Assembly: GCF_965638725.1 (NCBI RefSeq)
Contig: NC_134958.1
Location: 21,359,964 to 21,423,963 of the forward strand
DNA length: 64,000 nucleotides
Source of the DNA: Aptenodytes patagonicus
Taxonomy: Eukaryota; Chordata; Aves; Sphenisciformes; Spheniscidae
Direction of reading: 5' to 3'
Part shown: positions 1-14,700 of the stretch, piece after piece
How positions within the stretch are numbered: position 1 is the first letter of the stretch
Layout of the letters: every line of letters begins with the position of its first letter
Made by a program: the position numbers and the translations under genes
Notes under the pieces: model-generated
Database searches by the model: none
What the model was told of the DNA's origin: nothing
What the model saw: the letters and a program-made list of their open reading frames with translations, nothing else

Positions 1-2554
1 CAACAGCGGACACCCAAGCTGACACAAAACAGGGAATCTAGATTCTGTTCATTGCTTTAACATTTTCAAGTAGCAAGAAAAGGCACGACCAGAGATCTTG
101 CAAGATCTGACCAGGCACGATCAGAACAGTCAATACAAAGTATGAAACTTGGTGCTCGGGAGTAACATGATAGCAACGTATATAAGACTACCAAAGCCAA
201 GGCAATAAAGCAAGTAAGTGTTTTAGATAAACAAGTGATGATTATTTACCTGAACCGAGTTGCACTGTAATGAGACAAACTGTAATGATCAAACTAAAGA
301 CTGAGTTAACCTATTTTTAAGGCAGGACATAGGCCTTCTACTAAGCTACATGAATTCTTGAAACAATGTCACATTAGTGGGCATGGTGGTGTTGGGTTGA
401 CGGTTGGACTCGATGATCTTAGAGGTCTTTTCCAACCTTCATGATTCTATGAGTACTTTTCAAATATCGTTTGCCAACTGAACTCTGAGTCTAGATCACG
501 ATTTTAATTTATGAACTCCTAAAAGGTTGAGGTACTACAGTAAACACTTTCTATAAATTCCATAATATGAAAGCTGCACTTAGACAAGGTACTTCGGTTG
601 ATGGAGGGCAGCAAGCACTAGCTTTTCAGGATCAGAGGTGAGGAAGAGTTGCGGTTTCCACAAGGATCTGTTGTTCATTATCACTAATATTCCATCCAAA
701 ATCAAAACATACCTCCACACTAATGACGAGTTTGATCACTCCCTAGTTGAAGCCCATGTATGTAGTACCAAAAATGTTATGTGCCTATCTATTAAGAGAT
801 ATGTAAAGCACTCGCTTCAAAGGACAGCAGTTAAGATATTCTGCTGGAAGTGATTAGCTAGAACACATTGACAGCTTCACCTCTGGTAGAAACTGGACTG
901 TATCTGTCAACAATAACCACCACAAAATAAATAATGACAATCAACAGAATTTATAAAAGTGAAACCTTATTAGTAAAAAATATTTGCAAGACTCAACAGT
1001 TATATACTTCATAGCTTAATTAACAGAAATTTTAGTCATTTGTGAAAAGAGTAATCTTCTTCATTTAACAGTAACCTTTAAAAGAACATCTCACAAACAA
1101 TAGACCATAGCACAAACACACATTCTAGCTACTCAGGTAAGGCACTGTTTTGTGCTGAGAAGAAAAGATCTTTTAAAAGGTAAATGCAACGTGAATGTTA
1201 CATAAGTTCTACAACACGTGACATTCGACTCCCCTATTTACTCATTTTTGTTTTTTTCCAACCCTGTTTTGCAAACAAGTAATCTGATACACACAAATAC
1301 ATACATCATTGTCAAGCATCTACTAAAATGAAGACTTTTCACTTAGGCTATGTAATATCTCCATCTGAGAACAGATCAAGTAGCACGATTAAAATGCTGA
1401 ATGATATCTAACCCCCAAAATATGTGATAATGATACAAATACGCTTCTGTTCTTTCAGTCACAAAAGTTTAAAATGGTAATCTAATTACAATGCAAGGCT
1501 GACTGATTTTCTTAAACCAAAAAATTCTCCAAAGAAGTTTCCTGAGCAGGAAGACAGTTCAGTAACAAAATGTTAAATTGCGTTAGACCAACCAGCGATT
1601 TGGAAGCCTCTAGCTACTGTTCAGTTTTCAAACCTGCTTTCAATGAAATGTATTTGTACGCTAATCTCAAAGTCAATTTGGCCGTGTCCGATTACAGCAG
1701 AGAACTAGATGCATATGATAAGAAAAAAGTGTACTTAAATTGATATATGTAATTTTTTTACAATGATTAGATAATCATTTCCAGAATGTGTTGAGTTTTC
1801 AGCCATGTTTAATATGAAAACAGAAGTAGTACCTTTAACATTTCTTTTATAATGTGTTCTTCTGGCTTCTCTTAATGCTTGCAATAAGTTCTGTTTCTAA
1901 AGAATGAGTGATTTTTATTAAATGACAATGGTCTTCCTACAGATCTACTAGAAAATCATCATAAAACATAAAACAGATGCACAAGCTATTACAAACACAG
2001 GTTATTCGAAATTAGGAAGCGCACCTTACAGTGACATCCCAACCAGACAATTGTTTACGCTTGACCACTAATCACTTCCTTAACACCACAGAGAGAATTA
2101 GAAGAGCGATAACTACCACTGCAAAAAGGGAGCAATGTATAATTAAGCCACTTAACAGGAAGCAAATGAAGGTGAAAAAGGCTGAATCACAACAGTGCCA
2201 CCTACAGTAAAGAACGTTACAGGAGAAAAATGAATAAATCAGTGTTCAGTCAGAAAATTAACGAAATCGGAACTCAATAAGCAAAAACTGATTTCACCAA
2301 AAACCTGAGATCTAATAACATTATGTACATCACTACAAGTTTTATACACTTCAAAAATCAGTCACTGCCTAAGATGAAAGCATCTTCTTAAATGCGAATA
2401 AATATGCCATCAGTTTTCCTATTTACAGGCCTTCACTAAATACAAGAAGTAACATGTTTCTGAAGCTCTAATTCCTCTTTTGGCTTTTTTGTAAGGTAAA
2501 AAAAACTACAATAAGAGCCATGTGACAACACGCAAAGAACAGCTGAAGACTTAC
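1..2554 (-). other. SCAPER intron, partial; no further exon seen
   Basis: Sequence downstream of the 2555 splice donor in SCAPER orientation. I looked for the next expected SCAPER exon, which follows the residues VVECK, and did not find it, so the window begins inside this intron. Apart from a short CR1 3' end at 377-452 I see only AT-rich unique sequence. Confidence 0.8.
377..452 (+). mobile_element. CR1 LINE, 3'-terminal fragment
   Basis: About 76 bases resemble the extreme 3' end of CR1: ggttggactcgatgatctta, then a ggtc-ttttccaacc segment, then atgattctatga, the terminal octamer-type repeat. It is 5'-truncated and too short for any coding sequence. It lies in a SCAPER intron, antisense to that gene. 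Confidence 0.85.
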
Positions 2555-2752
2555 CTTGCATTCTACTACACTCTGATCTGATTCACAGGTAACATAGATT
2601 TCATCAACTGCCCGTCTGAGATTGTCAAAAAGAAATGCCCAGTATCGAGCTCGCAGATCAACTTTTCGAGGCTGTCTTGTTTTTGTTGGGCTTTTGTCAA
2701 AGTTTTTATCTCCAGCTGCTGCTGATGTTAATTTACAGTCTATGGTAGTGCT
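2555..2752 (-). CDS. SCAPER: SCAPER coding exon (last one in this window)
   Basis: 198 bases (66 codons) in phase 0. It is preceded on the minus strand by a pyrimidine-rich tract ending CAG and followed by GTAAG. It encodes residues 85-150, counted from the MGSS start. This includes the SPTKTRQPRKVDLRARYW stretch and the LFDNLRRAVDEIYVTCESDQ stretch of the conserved SCAPER N-terminal domain. Confidence 0.95.
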
Positions 2753-5700
2753 CTGAAAAAACAAGATACAATGGAGAAGGAAAACAACAAACAGAAGTAC
2801 GGTAAGGGGTTGGGCTTCTGTGCAACACATTTTTTCAACATATTCAAACATTTGTAAAGAAGAAATTTTTCCCTGAAGACGACTACATCACCCCACTGAC
2901 TTGAGATTTTTAAAACACACCTTCTTACCTTAAATATATGCAGCAGCTATGTAGAAATAGATTGTTTGACATTTATAACCCAACATTCACATTGCACAAC
3001 AGTACAAGATATTCTGCCTCTTAGCACATTGGAAAGTTACATTTTCTAATTACATATCCTGTATTACTTATTCTGACAAGTATGTGCATCCAGAGATGGA
3101 AACAACATTTTACTAATAATCACACCAGCAATGTTGCATCACAGTTAAATTCTATTACCAAGACATTACATATTACTTCATCGTTTTTAAACATTCTAAT
3201 ATATGAGCATTAATGTCAGTGAAATGCTGATGTGGCTAGCGCTTTGATGGATATGTTATGGCTACACTGCAGAGGAGATGCCAGCAAGCACTGAATTAGT
3301 TAGGAAAGGAAGCTTTCACAATTTAGAAGACTACTTGTACTAAGATTTCCACTCACCACGTTGTTAACATTGCAAGCTCAATTCAACCCAGTGCAAGTGC
3401 TGTGCCAATGAACCAAGTTGCTCCTACTTACACCAAGTCTGAAAGCGTCTTCATGCTGTTTTAAGTTGTAATTTAACAGCTTTAACTACAACAAATCTGT
3501 TGTTTGACTTTTAGTGTTAATATGCGGGCTAATTGATCTAGTACTACTTTGCTGCACAGATGCAGAGAACTGCCAATATGCTAAATGTGATGGAAGCTGA
3601 GGGAGAACATCCAACTGTCTTCACAAATGCTGGCACAGACAGGAATCACTACATACCTACTTGGAAGCACCGTTATGCCACCTCAGTGTCATATATCTGT
3701 TGACCTTGTGCGTTCAGCTTAGTCACTCATACAGGGTTATGTCTCCTTGACAGAGATATATGGTCACTTATCTGCACAGGATATTCCAAAGGGTTCTGAA
3801 GCATGCCTATGTGGCTGAAAATACCAAACCAGCACTTGGCCCCATGCCACTGTCCTTATTAAACCTGAAAGTCTCTCCCACAACAAAAAACAAACAGAAA
3901 AATCGTGCTACCATGCCAGACTTCTATAAGCTTCTGCATTCTATAGTAGCCAGGTGGACTAAGCACCTCCAGTAAACCCAAAGTGACACCCAACTGTGTG
4001 CCATTTTGTGATGGAGGTATTAGCTACATGCTACAGTAGTCTGGGTTGTTAGTTTGGGTTGTTTTTTTTTTTTTTCATTAATGCATTCATTTTAATAGCA
4101 CCTTTAATGCATTTTTCATGCATTGGTCCACTGTGGCACAGATCTCCAGAAAATCAGTTCTCACTGGAGGACACTTGTAGGGATTTACTGCAAAATTCCA
4201 TTCTAAAAAACTCTATTTTTGGTGATTACAATCAAAACCAGCATTGCACAAGCCAGTACACAGAGCTTGTAATTAGAATATCTTATCACTTAACTAGAAA
4301 TACCGTAAGTAGCAGAACAATTGACTGGGATTCAAGCCTTTTTGTTCCCTATGTAAAAAGCCGGGAAACATTATTTCTTTGTACGAAAAGATTAGTTTAA
4401 TGGCAGGTAAGTTTATACTTGGAGACAGAGAATTCTTATAGAAGTGTCATTTTAGACCGCAGGCAACATAAGGTAATCAGGACTGTAGCATAGTTTTGGA
4501 TGGACTTATCAATGAAAGTACTTTTAAGGGAGAGCTGTAATAATAGTTTTATGATGAAATATATGGAATAGAGACCCAAAGATTGTACAAAGTCTAGAGA
4601 AAATTTTCCTCTTTCTCCTTAAGAGGATCTTTGGTTTTTGTGGATTCCTCTTGAATTCCAACAAATTGTGCCTAAGCTACAAAAAGTTCCCTGCATGTTT
4701 AGGAAACACATAAATGAACTCGTATTTCTCATGCTCAAATTACAGAATGGGAAAGCAGGCAATAACCAAATGATTTTTCAATCATTGCATTTAGGAATAT
4801 AAATGCCTTTCTTCTCTAGATTTTAGGGGCCTGTTTGATAAATTCACACCATAAACACAGCCTCCTATTACAAGAGAACTGAACCCTGACACGAAAATAA
4901 AATCTGCCAAACTGTTTAGTAAATGCCAGAGCTCTGTTTCTTTGGTAGCCTCTCTCTGGGTTCCAGTCCGCTTATTCCCCCCAGCGCTCTGACTACCTGT
5001 ACCACACGGCATTAAACACAGCAAATTCCGCTTTGTAATTAGGGAGGTAGACACAGGGCTGTCAAAATGGTTATGCTCTCACCTGCGTTTGTGTTCAGAT
5101 TCTAATTTTTCTGTAAGAAGGGGAAGAATGGGAACCTGATTTACTACAATCACACTAACATCTCTGCTACCCTTACGTATATCTCAAAATGCTCTAAATG
5201 TACTCCAGATGAACCCCAGCTAATGCATGCACGAGACACATGCTCAGAAAAGATGCATGTCATAAACAACCAATGAACAGGAATTTCAGAAGGGTTTCAT
5301 ATGTCAGAGTATTTCATATTTTTTTCTTCTATGACATAAGAGTCATGTCTTAAAGAACAGCTTGGAGAAAAGATGCTCCTTAGCTGAGGCCTTGTATATA
5401 AACCTTTAAAGCAAAGCTTATACTGGCTAATTTACAGCTCCTTTAAAATACAGTTTATAATGACATAACCTTAACTACAGAATCATAAATAGCTATATTA
5501 AAATAACAGTGTTACCTTCTGCTGCCTGTATTTATAAAATGTGACTTTGGTAAAGTGATTAGGTTTCTACTCATTCAGCTAATATTGTTAATATAGAGGA
5601 TCAGTTGTTTTGGAATGGGAACCATGCATAATTTCCACTATTTGAAAAATGCATTTTCAAATGTATCTTTAAGACAGTGTCATGGAATACGTTTTGATAA

Positions 5701-8700
5701 TTAGCAATAAACGTTATCCATCTACTATATTTGGCATCCATTTATCATCTTTCTTATATGTCAGCCATATTTTACTTTGGAAAACAGCGTGTTGAACCGT
5801 GTTAACTACTGTAAGTTGTAGCAGTTCCAGCGTCTAAGTAAAACCTAAGCAACATTTACAGCTACTCATATTCCAGCAGAACGCCTTTGAAAGGATGCAA
5901 ATCCCTAAACTACCAAATTTCTTGTAAACACAATCACACAAGCAGGTAAGCATTAAGTTGGCAGTTAGTTAATGGAAATAATATTTTAAGTTCCCTATAC
6001 AAGTCAGTTCTAACTCTGTACATTTGAATTTGTCACAGCCTGGTATCTGCCACTCTAGGTAACGGAAGTCAATTTTCAGAGAAGAACCCAAACTGTGTCC
6101 CATGTTTGGCACTTCAGTCTCCAGGAATTCCATGAAAAAAGATCAAACTCAGCAAGCTATTTTCAAACTTCATCAAGTTTGACTGCCACCAACTTTACTG
6201 AAATGAAAGCCAGTACTCACTTAAATTTAAGAGTTGCAGCAAAGATTACTTTTAATATAAAGATACTACTACTATTTTATACAGACTGTTATATTCTATA
6301 CAAACGTTTAACGCAAGCACCAAAAATTTACCAGGATTTCTGAGTTAATCTGTATAATGTTCCACAGAATCTTTACCTGTAAGCATGTAGGTAAATTTTC
6401 TAATGAATCAAACTAGCCTTTCACTGTGAAAAGCACAAAATGCTGGATTAGGTACAGACTTTTCAAGACTGTAGTTTCTGTGCTGAGGTACAGCTATAGC
6501 TTTATTATTCTTATTCATCCTTCCTGGGATTAAGTTTTAATTAAACAGTATTTATTAGAAGTATGTACTTTTGACCAGATCATATTTTTCAGTGTCATGC
6601 TGAGGTTGAGAGTGATGCAACAGTGAAACTCAATTTCCAGGGATGATCATCTCTCGATCTCTCTGGTATTCAGAGGGAACATACGGGCACAGGACAAAAT
6701 ATTTCTAAGAGTGTAGTCTGAAGAAAGATAAGGCAACAATCCCACATCTTCACCAAGACGGAGCTATACCCAAGCCACATAAAATCCACCTACAGCCTTG
6801 TGCCTAGTGCTTCCAACTAACTCTTAGCAGATTTTTCACTTTGGTTAGTAGTTGAGGCGTAAGCCTCTTTCCACTGACAAAACACAAGGATACAGAATTA
6901 AGTTTTTCCTGAGTAGAGTTCTAAAGCTCCAATCCTGCAAACTTCTACACATCATTCTTAACTGGATATAAGTACTTACTTTTGAATCTTCTAAGTGATC
7001 TCAGATTCCTTAGCCTTTAACAATATACTTATTCAAAATTTAATCTGTGTTCAACAGCTTTGCAGACCATCGCACATTAAAAAACAAACAACCAAAAAAA
7101 AAAAATCACAGTGTTTAGAAACACACAAAAAAATACTTTGCCTTGGCCTCCCCCCCACCCTCAAATAATATGCATGTTTATCCAAAGTGTGATGATGGCT
7201 TATACAGACACGATCTAGCAGGCCTACACTGAAGCTTGTCCTCACTAGAACAACAAAATCCACCCAACAACAGCAAAGATTCAGAGGGGCTAGTTCATGT
7301 TATCTCACTTGTAGTGATAGTTCAAACCTTTAATTGCAGAAAAGGTAAAGCTTTTGTGCCTTTGAAGTTAGGAAACATGGGAATATTCCTTCTTACATCT
7401 CAAGTAACTCAGTGTGGATGATGAAAGTGACGTTAAAAGTGAATCTCTTTTTTTTTTTTCCAAAATGGTTTCAGTAACTTGCCTTGGGAGTTCTGGAAAG
7501 TATGAAGTCTATATTTATTCTCAGGATGCCAAAATTTATTGAACGTAGATTTGCCAGCACCCTACCGAGAGGAAGATGAGGTTGATAAGATCACATGAAA
7601 GAGTTCTTGTAAGTTTATTTTCTTGAGATTAGTGGCCCATTTACATGTAAAGGAAAATTACAACTGAAGGCTCAACAAAAGGAACAAAAAAGCCACCAAT
7701 TTACAGCAGTATCCAGTGTCTGAAATGCAGTAGAAATAAAGGTGCTGAATGCCAAATTGAAGTGCCAAGATGCACAGACACTCAGCAGTCCATTTCAAAC
7801 CTTAATTGTACCCACTAGGAATGCATTGCGTTCCTACAATACAGTTTTAGTATAGCAATCCCATACAGAGCCACTGAATAACAAGCAAATATTTTCCTGA
7901 AAACTCACTATTTACATAATCCCAAGTGACTAAAATAGACAGAACCCAAACTATGTAGCATGTTCCTCTTACCCAAAAGGTTCTGAGGGTAAACCCTTAC
8001 AGGGAGCCTCAACTACATCAGTGGAATTCCACCTTCACAGAATAAGAAAACCAGGATACACAGTGTGTAACATACTAGTACGTGAAGAGAGAACACAAGC
8101 TTAATAGCTGCTAAACTAAATTAATAGCTGCTAAAGTAAATTAGGAAAATAACATGCCTATGTTTTAAAGATGCAAACACATCTCTCTGGAAGCAGAACA
8201 TTTTATCTTTTTTCAAAAAATAACGTCTTCAATATGCCATATTATCAAAATCTGACAGACTGTCTCAAAATACTAAATGGCTAAAGCCATACTAATAGCT
8301 AAATCCATTAATCAAAGAAAAGCAACCGTTAAAAATATTAAACATGAGGAAAGATTGAGGTATTACTTTATTAATGTAATAAAGATTGTCACTCACATAG
8401 AAAAAACATGAATAAAAATGAGCAGTTTCTTCCTGACACTTCTCATTCGCACTTGCTTTCCAGTCATAACTCTCAGAGATTTTACTCACCTGGACTAATT
8501 TTTCCAAAATAGGAGATATTGAAATTTTAAACCAAAAGTCTTCAGCCATTAACACAGGAGGTCGGGAAATAAAGCATTTCCTTCAATTAGAAATTGGGCA
8601 GAAAGGTAGCCTTTGTATAAGTAGCATGCTTATAGGAAGAATAACCTGTATCATTTTATTGTTGAACAGCACCTTCCCTTAAAGTAATTTTAATGCCAAA

Positions 8701-11700
8701 AAGTCATGCGTCCAGAGGTTAGGAAATGACAAAAGTAAAGGCTGAGGAAGATAACCTACATTCTGGCATTTTTTAACTTCTGAATACTTGACTTTGAAAC
8801 TTGTATGCTTTAAAAATACATGTGTGCACAGTTTTATGTATGTATTATTCAGCCAATAATGTATCACTGATATCACAAAACTTTTTTATGTTGTAAATTT
8901 TATGTCATAACCAAAATAAAAAATGAGCAGATACCTGTTTTGCCGTCTTGTGTGCTCCTTGAGTCACCCTCTTTGTCTTTCCACCAGCTTGCCATTTTGA
9001 TTTTCCTGCGGAAGACGCAACTGTTTTAATCAACAATAACAATTTTAATTAGATAGAGCATCCTAAAATGCACATCTCCCATCTTGAAGTGCACTGATAT
9101 AGGCACAATTTATGAGCTGAGGTTTGTAAAATTGTATATTCCAAATAGATATTCCACAGTTCAGGATGTGGACAATGCCAGAAAACACACAGAAAATGAA
9201 AAAAATTACAAAGGCAAGGATTACAGACTTCATTCAACAAAGATAGCCTACCTTTAAGTGCTCAGGACCTCTCAAAATCCTATCATTACAATCTACATGT
9301 CAAATATGATACTAGTTTTCTATATACATTAAAAAAAATAGTCTGCTCTTGAATGACTGTTCAATCAGATATTGCAGAATTAAAACAAGGAATATCTTTC
9401 TTAGGAAAAACAAATGTAATAATTCAGTTTTTCTCAAACTGTTCAAACAACCTACCAGTAGATTTACGTATTTTCTGCCAAGAAAGATGGGGAAAAACAG
9501 AACTTGGGACTGGATTTAGTTCACCTACATTTAGGTAGCCAAAGGAAGACAGAAGAACATTCACAAAGCATGAGTCAGACCCCTTAAGATCTGAAATGTC
9601 TTCTCAAATGTACCTGTCTCCCACCACCGCTTATATGAAGTGACTTCAGCAACTATGCTTCCAAAATCAGTTTAAATTCTCACAGTCAGAAAGGATGATT
9701 ACAGGTCTCAGTGCTGTGGTGGTGGCAATTTCTTAACTGACTAAGAGTTATCTTTGCATAGGTAAATTTGTGTCAGTCTAGACCTACCTGACGTGTTTGC
9801 ATTTAATCTTTGATATTTGCTCACGGGTAATTTAAGAAAATACAATATTTTAATTTTTTTAAAGTTTTATTCCTCCAACTTAGTATCTAACTTGCGCAAC
9901 ATGAAAATCACAAGATCCAATTACCAAAAATGTAAGCAAGTGAGACAAAATACTAATGGCAATAATAATATGGCAAGAGTACTCTAGCACAGATTACATC
10001 CAAGTAAAAGATTATTTAGCTGGATGAAGCCAAGCAAATAAATGCATTAGTTGAATATAGTTCCTTCCTAGACCATGGAGATCATTCTTAAATTTCAGAA
10101 TTGTCCAGCTGAGTTTTTAGCAGTTCTTAGACCAAATTTCCTAACACAGTCCAGCTGTTTTACATTGCTCTGGTTATGTAAAGCAGCTGTAAACCTGTCT
10201 TAATCAAGCAGTTGTACAGCTGGTTTGCATCGTTGGCTATTCCAGGGAACAAGGCCTTTAATTTTAAAACAAATTAAAAATTATTTGCTTGATTATTAGT
10301 TTTTAAAATGCCTCATTAGCCAAAACAACAGGTACAAATTAATATATTGAACTCAATTTAGCAGCATCCAGGAAAAAATTTGATTCAGCTACCATATGTA
10401 TAAAAACTTCCTATTCACTAAAAAGCTTAAACTGCGGATCAGTTCCGTATCAGAATTATGATAATGGAAATATTTCAATCACCAAAGACTCTCTTCTGAG
10501 ATGATTTACATTCTACAAAGACAAGATTTTGAACACAACGGCATACAGAACTTGCACAGTGAAAAGGCTTACAAACAAATACAGGTATGTTAAAATTAAA
10601 AAAGGGCAGATGAACACAAAAAAAAGTTGCAGTCTCTTTAGATTCTACAAAAAACAAAATACTAATCCATCGTCTAAGAACTGGGAAATGTCTGAACAAG
10701 TCCCCCATAAAGACAAAAGCAAATTTTCAGGCACTTTCTATATAAAGGCAGACACTTAGAGAAAACAAAACTTAGGTAAAAACCAAGTTTTGCAAACTTA
10801 AAAGCAAATAACATGTGGCAGGGACTAATTTTTTAAGGTGTATGGGCCAAAAAGTTTTGTCTTTCAGCAGCAGCCACATTCCTGAGCTTTATTAGTCTTT
10901 TCCTTCCAAAAAATGCCTCTGGTTATTAGATGTCTTCCTTTCTGCTTTTGTCCTTTTATATTCGAAGTAGCGATAACACAAGAGCACTGCTCAATGGTTA
11001 TGCATATGTTCAGTGACTACTGGTACGTAACCATACAATACTAGCATTGCTACGAGACACATAGGAACTCAATGACATATGAAGGGCATTATCTGCTAGG
11101 AATTTACTGAATTTTAAGGAAAGAACAATAGCAACCAAAGATTATAATCTCACTCGCTATTAAGTTGCCAATGTGAAATATATACGGTAGCAAAGTTTTG
11201 CGGCATTCAGGGAGCTACAGTCGTATTTTACACTCAAGGTCCATTTCCTCTCTGTCTGGTAATTAAATATGAAGCACACAGAGTTTATGATTTGTGAAGA
11301 CTTCCTGTCACAAAAAGCTAAGGTGCTAATATCTCCAAAAAAAAGCCATTGATAAACTGTTTTCAAAATCTTTTATACTAACAATCTCAACAATCATCCC
11401 TCTCATCTCTCTCTTTTGGATAGTTTTACTGATATGAGAAATGCGGGAATCGCCTTTAAATTCAGTAATTTATAGCAGCCCTCATTGCTGTTCTCACTAT
11501 GGCAGAGAACAACTGCATGTGTTGTTTCAGTGCCTTTAACACTGTTCATCATCAGACCTTCAGCAGGAACAATAACAATTTTAAATTATATTTCTTTTCA
11601 TCTCCTTGAATGAATCTGAGGATACAACTGGGTAAGCATTCTGTTGTTTTCCTCCAGTTCTTATACACAGTGTGAGAAATCTACTCTGTCACCTCTCTTC

Positions 11701-14700
11701 TTCCACGTTATCTATAAAACCTGTAAGACAGTCAGTCCACATTATAGTGCCATTGCTACATATAACCAGTCTGTACTCCAGAATCTATCTTACTAGCCCA
11801 GCTGATGCAGTTGTCCATCGTAAGAAACATTTTCGCAAAAATGAGGCTTGGATAAGACCTGGTTGCCTGAACCTCATTTAAAGTAAGGCAGAGGCATCTG
11901 CCTGGAGGAAGCAACCAGATGAGACTGATTATTTTTGACCCTTTAACTGAGGAAGCATATTGAAGTTTCTAATATTATTATAAACCGTATCTTTTTAAAA
12001 GTTTGTAAAGCAGTAGTAGATAGGATTTTTCTAACCATACAATGCTAAGGATCTAGAGAAATGACAGCCTTAAAGCATGGGTATAACCAAAATTCTCCAT
12101 GTTTTTCCACCTCCAGATTGAATTACAGCAATATATTTTGCACAAAATTACTTTTACAAATCACTGTCACTGTCTCATCCAGAATATAATGGCCCTGTAT
12201 TCACCTACCAGCGCTAGACTGGATTCCCATTCATTTCAGTGAAACTCAAGTTTTGAAACTTATGAGCCTTCCCTTCGTGTTATATTCTGCCAGTTACAAT
12301 CAGATCCGATGTTGCTAGGGCTTACACACAATGTTTTCAGTCATGGCTCTTAAAACTTCCTTACTTGGCCAAAGAGAGCCAAGTTTCATGACTTTCATCA
12401 TATGCTGCAAAACCTATTTACTCCATCAGGCTTTTGCTAAAGGAGTAGATTATACTGCAGGCTCCCCAAAGTGTGCCAGGTACCTTTCAACCAATAAAAT
12501 ATGTTTCCTTAGCCTGAAATGCTTAATCTGCAAATGAATTCTATATGGCGAGAGCCCAAGTGATTTTAAACAAATAGGAAATAAGAAGGGAACAGTTACA
12601 AATACAAGGTTTTCTAATTTTTTTGACACATCTCTTAAAGTTCCAAAGGTACCTTACCTTCTATTAACATTTAAATATCAAGCCTCTGGGATGTTTTAAC
12701 TGTTATTAATAGCACAGCTTAGATTTTGTAATAAAATTTGTGTGTGGTGCTTATCTGCATGCAGTGCCTCAAATTTCATGCTAGGCATATAAAATAATTA
12801 CAAAGGAAAAAATTCTGAAATCCTCTATTAGAATGATCACAGCTTTCCAAGGTGGGCAAGTTCTAAGTGATTGCAATAGGCCATTAGTGGCCATAGCTTT
12901 GGAATGCAAATTTAATTCTGGAGACAGAATATCAGACTAGTGAATTTTTCAGACTCTTCCTAGGACACAAAGTCAACTGTACTGTTAATTAGTCTATCCA
13001 ACAGAATCTGCTGCATATTAATGAATTCTGTGAAGAGTATTTTAATTTCAATAGTTGAAATGCGTTAACAGTCGCTATCTCTTCTAGACCATTGCCACCA
13101 TGTTTTGGATTTTCTCATGTCATTGATCTGTATTCATAACTAGAATTTCAGCTCTGACAATAACAAGGGTGCATACTGCTTTAAAACACGTAACAGAACT
13201 GCCACCTGCCATTCCAGAAATCTCTCTCCTTTTTAAGGAAATATTTCTTATTGACTGAAACTATATATTTCTGTTAAGGAATTAGAAGATTTTGATTGCA
13301 ATTCTTTTCATTATTGCTCTTTTACCCATGCCCTCTATATAAAATAGACAAGCCTTTCAGAGGAAAAGTTAAATGGCAAGAAGGACACAAGCACACAATT
13401 TTTAAAGGAAATAGAAAAAGAAAGGATACAAACTCAAAAAACGAATGCAGCATTTTAATTTATCAACCCTCTATAACACTACCACTAGTAATAGCAAATG
13501 CCCATACCCTCACTGTTTCTGCAGAAAAAATAGAATCTCATAATGAATAACAGTATATAACATAAAATGTTAAGTCACACTGTTACTGCCAAAGCAATAC
13601 CTCTGAACATTACGAGCAGAAGAAACTGCCCAAAGACAAAATTCTGCTTTGTACAGAAGAGTTACAGGATTGGCTCAGGCAACCTGAACCTTTGGCCTGA
13701 TTTACACAACCCCTGAACGAGTTAGAACTGTCCTAATTCATAACATTGCTGTATCATTCCTCAGGGACAAAATACATATTGAAAGATCAGCATAAAATGA
13801 ATCAGAGCTCACTGACACCAACATATATACCCTCTATGCCAAGACAAGGGTCAAAAGATAAAGGATCTGGCTCTGCCAGACTTTCATTAGCTACAAGTTC
13901 CTTTCCACAGGGAAATTTCCCATCAGGCAATTATCATCAGATTTTTTGTATCGTGCAAAAAGGTCAGCCTACGATTTAATGAAGAAATTTTTAAAAGAAG
14001 CAAGCACCAGTGACAAGAAGTTTAAAAATTACAATGGTGCTAATACAACCAGAAGAAGGAAATTAATACAGCTACTTGGATTTTAATTATCATACATAAC
14101 AACTATTTAATGAAGGCTAAAAATTCACTTTTACATTCATTCTTCATGTTTTAGCAGAAAATATTAAGACTTGGAGCAAACATTCATCTACAACTCACAT
14201 TCACTCATTTTTAAGGAAAAAGTCTTATTTGAAAGTTTCTAAATATTACAAGCAAGGTAATATTAAAAAAATAACAAGACTCTTTAAACAGAAATTGAAT
14301 CAACTCACAAGTAGCTCAAAAATACTGTTAGAAATATACTCTATGTTCCTTTCGCATAAACTCACTCATATTACTACCTTCCCCAAAAGTGCAATTCAGA
14401 ATCTATAAATAATTTAGGTCCCAATTCTAATCCTGCTTAAATGACATATGTGACTAGTCCAATAATATCAACAAATCTTCTAACGTACTCAAGAACACGC
14501 AGGGAACTGTGAGACTAGCAAATAGATAAATGCACCTTCTGGAGACAGATGTAAATGAAGCTCCCGTAAGAACACAGAACGGGCCCACTTACAAATCCAC
14601 ATATTCATAATAATAAACTGAGTAGCTGCTGCATGTGATCCAAAGCTGGGAGGTACGCATTCTAATTGGTCAGGTCATGCTCAAGTCTTAAATTATTTCC